In this document: positions 32,591 to 35,050 of the stretch, one piece after another
Layout of the letters: the number at the start of each line of letters is the position of its first letter
How positions within the stretch are numbered: the first letter of the stretch is position 1
Assembly: GCA_028285385.1 (NCBI GenBank)
Contig: JANQPR010000249.1
Location: 1 to 35,050, forward strand
Direction: 5' to 3'
Source of the DNA: Phycisphaera sp.
GTDB lineage: Bacteria > Planctomycetota > Phycisphaerae > Phycisphaerales > Phycisphaeraceae
Length of the DNA: 35,050 nt
Made by a program: the position numbers and the translations under genes
The notes under the pieces: model-generated
The model's database searches: none
Told to the model about the DNA's origin: nothing
What the model saw: the letters and a program-made list of their open reading frames with translations, nothing else

Positions 32591-32832
32591 GCCCCTCCAT
32601 GCAACACAACATCCGTGTTAACCGGTTCGAACCGCTTTTGCGTGGAGGTGCCTCTGTACAACAACTCAGCTGCCGATCTGGCAACCCCGAGAGGCTTCTG
32701 ACCGAGTGGTAAACACAATCAAGGCCAGCCGAGAGTAGCACTTACGCCGCGCGCGATCCCGTCGCGCGAAGTCTTGCGAAAAATCTCGAAACTCGCGCGC
32801 GATGTCGGTTCGTACTTGGTTCGAACAGGGAG
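32591..32832 (+). repeat. Structured dispersed repeat, copy B
   Basis: This is the second copy of the repeat at 16168-16403, in the same orientation. It keeps the hairpins: CTCCATGCAACA (32595-32606) with TTTTGCGTGGAG (32636-32647); a TGCC/GGCA stem near 32673-32685; and CGCGCGCGA (32748-32756) with TCGCGCGCG (32793-32801). Similarity ends at GGTTCGAACAGGGAG, and the next bases are the truncated SRAP reading frame, so the repeat's right edge is at about 32832. Its left side faces transposase relic B, 124 bp away; that gap holds nothing recognised. Confidence 0.7.
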
Positions 32833-33485
32833 TTCAAACGCCCACTGGAGGCGTACAACCTCAAGCGGAGCCTGGACGACCTCGAGCCGTTTGAGCCGCG
32901 GGACGAGATCGCCCCGACGCAGCGCGCCCCGGTGATCCGCCTAGTCGGTGGCCGGTGCGAGTTGACCGAGATGCGCTGGGGCATCGTTCCGCATTGGATG
33001 AAACCCACCAAGACCGGCAAGATGGCGACGGGGCTGTTCAACGCCCGTTCAGAAACGGCCGCCGACAAGCCGTCGTTCTCTTCTGCGTTCAGGCACCGAC
33101 GGTGCCTGGTACCCGCCACCGGTTTCTACGAGTGGCAGAAGCGAGACGACGGGCCGAAGCTGAAGCACCTGATCAGCGATGCCGACGATTGCCCGTTCGC
33201 GATGGCGGGCCTGTGGGACACGTCGGTCGCTCCAGACGGCACGGCCGTCGATTCTTTCGCCATACTCACGACGTCGCCGAACGAAACGATGCGGCCTATC
33301 CACGACCGGATGCCGGTCATCCTCGAAGGCGACGAACTCGACCGCTGGCTCGACTTGGAGAGACCTGACGTGACCGCATGCTCGACCCACTCCCCGACGG
33401 CCTCCTCGACACCACGCCGATCGTCACGACGATCAACTCACCGAGGAACGAGGGGCCTGAGGCGGTGCATCTGCAGGAACCATAA
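32833..33485 (+). pseudogene. Broken SRAP-domain gene (YedK/HMCES-like)
   Basis: SRAP proteins shield abasic sites in single-stranded DNA by a covalent link through Cys2 of the N-terminal MCGR motif. Here the frame reads from YNLKRSLDDLEPFEPRDEIA through APTQRAPVIRL, MRWGIVPHWMKPTK, FNARSETAADKPSF, RCLVPATGFYEWQK and MRPIHDRMPVILEGDELDRW. Glu of ARSE and His of PIHDRMP, which help catalysis, are present. Two lesions are clear: the start and the MCGR motif are absent (the bases there read P-L-E-A-Y and run into repeat B), and near 33370 the frame shifts, since the expected tail LDPLPDGLLDTTPIV and INSPRNEGPEAV is found in another frame ending at TAA 33483-33485. Around ten residues also seem lost at the shift. 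It is not expected to work. Confidence 0.82.
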
Positions 33486-33576
33486 AGTTGTCCCCAAGCG
33501 GGGCGGTGGGTAAATTGCAGCAACGCCGGTCAAATAGAGAACGGCGGTTTTGTTCACCAATTCTGAGGGACCCAAA

Positions 33577-34788
33577 ATGCTAACTAGCGCTCTTGCTCGG
33601 ATCTCCGCAGCCGCGGTCGCCACCGTTCCCCTTCTCGCGGTACAGAACACCCACGCCATCTTGATCAGACACGACGCTTTGATCACCGTCGATGGCGACG
33701 AATTCCATGGCCTCGACGCCTCGGGGAAGTACGCCGAGCAGTTTGACGCAGTGGTTGCGATAGAAGGTACTCCCGGACAAGGTTTCGATTTCTACGCTAG
33801 CGGCGTATTGATCGCCCCCAATCTTGTGCTGACCGCTCGCCACAGCGGTGTGGAGAGCCTAGAAGCTATAAGATTCGGTAGCAACCACGACGATCCGGAC
33901 TACGAGGCCGTAGTGGATGATGTTGTATTCATCGGGGGACCCCGCCCCCCTGGGGGCGACAGTCGGGATGGCAGCGACGTGGCCGTCGTTCGCCTCACTG
34001 ATGACGTGCCTGCTCATATCGCGACCCCGATCCGACCGACCGTGGAGACAGACACGTTGGTCGGTAAGACAGCCAGCCTGGTCGGCTACGGTCTTAGCGG
34101 CGTCGGCACGGTTGGGCATAACTATGTTGGCCCTGATACCGATCCCTTTCGACGTGCCGGTACAACCGTGATCGACGCATACGGCCCAGCCCTCGACGCG
34201 AGTGGGAATGACATTGGCAACACTGATATGACCTTCTCGGCCGACTTCGACAACGGCGACTCCGCCAACAACGTTCTTCCGGGGAGTGAGGACCCAACCG
34301 AATTTGAAGCGACCGTGGCCCCAGGAGACAGCGGGGGGCCGCTACTTGTCCGGGACTTTAGCGGTGAGTGGCTCGTCGCCGGCGTGGTAACCACTGGGGG
34401 CAACGGTCGGTACGGCAGCATAGGCTACTGGACGAGTCTGGCGCAACATGCGACAAAGTTCGAAGACGACGCCGAGGTTCCACTCGTGTTGATTGGCGAT
34501 TTCAACGGCGACGGCTTCGTGTCGCAGCCCGACCTCGACCTGATCATCACTCCGGGGAACTGGGGGGCGACCCAACTGCCGAGTGGTTTCGTCGAATGGA
34601 ACCTGGCCTTCGGCATGTTCGACGGGCTGATAAGCCAAAACGAACTCGACATGGTGACAAAGAACTGGGCCGACGGGACGCTGCCGGTGATCACAGCCGT
34701 GCCGGAGCCGTCTTCATTGGTTCTGGTTGCTCTGACATTGCTCCACCGCAGGCCGCGAGGTTGTACCCTGTCGCCGTATACGGCGTGA
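33577..34788 (+). CDS. Secreted trypsin-like serine protease with dockerin-like and PEP-CTERM parts
   Basis: This 403-residue protein starts with ATG at 33577 (GAGGGA just upstream) and has a signal peptide (ISAAAVATVPLLAVQNTHA). A chymotrypsin-fold domain covers about residues 35-295: the His region is LVLTARHSGVE (His89, where AAHC is usual), Asp134 is in GSDVAVVRL, and Ser252 is in APGDSGGPLL, so the catalytic triad is complete although the His motif is atypical. Dockerin-like loops follow (IGDFNGDGFVSQPDLDLII, FDGLISQNELDMVTKNWADG) and a PEP-CTERM tail (AVPEPSSLVLVALTLL, then HRRPRG). Codon use looks less GC-biased than in the enzyme operons. It follows the broken SRAP gene by 91 bp, is on its own and has no evident link to the glycan genes. 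Confidence 0.83.
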   Translation: MLTSALARISAAAVATVPLLAVQNTHAILIRHDALITVDGDEFHGLDASGKYAEQFDAVVAIEGTPGQGFDFYASGVLIAPNLVLTARHSGVESLEAIRFGSNHDDPDYEAVVDDVVFIGGPRPPGGDSRDGSDVAVVRLTDDVPAHIATPIRPTVETDTLVGKTASLVGYGLSGVGTVGHNYVGPDTDPFRRAGTTVIDAYGPALDASGNDIGNTDMTFSADFDNGDSANNVLPGSEDPTEFEATVAPGDSGGPLLVRDFSGEWLVAGVVTTGGNGRYGSIGYWTSLAQHATKFEDDAEVPLVLIGDFNGDGFVSQPDLDLIITPGNWGATQLPSGFVEWNLAFGMFDGLISQNELDMVTKNWADGTLPVITAVPEPSSLVLVALTLLHRRPRGCTLSPYTA

Positions 34789-34960
34789 CACCCTGACAGT
34801 GCGCTTCCCGGTGACCCGGCCGCGGCCCGTGCCAGTGGTGTTGACCGCAGTGCTTGCACCAGACCCGCCAAAGCAGGCGTTCGGTGTGCGGGCACGTTGC
34901 CGGCTCGGCGGCCAACACCACCGACCTCGAAATGGCCAGCGGCAACCCGGGGACGTCCAA
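34691..34960 (-). CDS. Small zinc-knuckle-like ORF, doubtful
   Basis: A minus-strand frame of 89 residues contains RVWCKHCGQHHWHGPRPGHR followed by EAHCQGVTPYTATGYNLA. The C-x2-C ... H-x-H-G ... GHR-x-AHC arrangement resembles small zinc-binding proteins found in actinobacterial and phage-like regions. Only a TTG start at 34960 is available, an in-frame TAG lies a little further upstream, and the last third runs antisense to the end of the protease gene. It may be the remains of a gene that extended further. The motif itself is clear; the status as a gene is not. Confidence 0.3.
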   Translation of the reverse strand: MDVPGLPLAISRSVVLAAEPATCPHTERLLWRVWCKHCGQHHWHGPRPGHREAHCQGVTPYTATGYNLAACGGAMSEQPEPMKTAPARL

Positions 34961-35050
34961 CCTCGGCGACCTCGACCGGCTTGTGGAGTGACACTACGAG
35001 GCGCCGCCCGACTTCTTCGAGCGCCGGCGCAACGACCGGGTGTTCGGCTA

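Noticed and set aside
34980..35050. Plus-strand peptide HYEAPPDFFERRRNDRVFG at the window end
   Set aside because: It follows an in-frame TGA, has no start and no recognisable family; too short to call.

Overview
The window looks like high-GC chromosomal DNA of a Planctomycetota bacterium, most likely class Phycisphaerae. The marks are many secreted proteins ending in a PEP-CTERM sorting tail (VPEP, hydrophobic helix, RRR), dockerin-like repeats of the form 'VEQGDLDLVLQNWG', prepilin-like proteins with the '[25 protein letters not shown]' type N-terminus, and many carbohydrate-active enzymes. The species cannot be named from the sequence alone.

Layout. (1) 1-3176, minus strand: an apparent operon of a prepilin-like protein, a Gfo/Idh/MocA oxidoreductase, a sugar-phosphate isomerase/epimerase-like TIM barrel and a second Gfo/Idh/MocA gene cut by the window edge. 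(2) 3420-8232, plus strand: a GntR-type repressor with a LacI-like sugar-binding domain, then three secreted PEP-CTERM proteins, the last carrying a spherulin-4 (GH135-like) glycosidase domain. (3) 8671-15919, minus strand: an apparent operon of a DUF4832-type protein, a sodium/solute symporter, an HGSNAT-like membrane acyltransferase, a GH109 alpha-N-acetylgalactosaminidase-like Tat lipoprotein and a second DUF4832-like TIM-barrel protein. (4) 15920-17655: regulatory DNA, a structured repeat (copy A) and a wrecked transposase. (5) 17656-31129, minus strand: a ten-gene apparent operon of LacI repressor, two PEP-CTERM proteins, prepilin-like protein, unknown TIM barrel, GH2, two GH39-like enzymes, sulfatase and GH4. 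(6) 31204-33485: the LacI operators, a second wrecked transposase, repeat copy B and a broken SRAP (YedK-like) gene. (7) 33577-35050: a secreted serine protease with dockerin-like and PEP-CTERM parts, and a doubtful small zinc-knuckle ORF on the other strand.

How they may work together. Regions 1-3 look like one regulon: a shared 13-bp sequence G(A/T)CAACTTGTCAA overlies predicted promoters of the GntR gene, of the prepilin/oxidoreductase operon and of the DUF4832/symporter/GH109 operon. The enzyme set (GH135-like endo-enzyme, GH109, HGSNAT-like N-acetyltransferase, symporter) suggests breakdown of an alpha-linked, partly de-N-acetylated galactosamine polymer; this is inference. Region 5 is a separately controlled operon, with two CGGAWCGTTCCG operators in its promoter region, and probably attacks a sulfated or acidic glycan. 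It is bracketed by two direct copies of an approximately 240-bp hairpin-rich repeat with dead transposases just inside each copy, so it may have arrived or been rearranged as a unit. No tRNA, rRNA or CRISPR array was seen.
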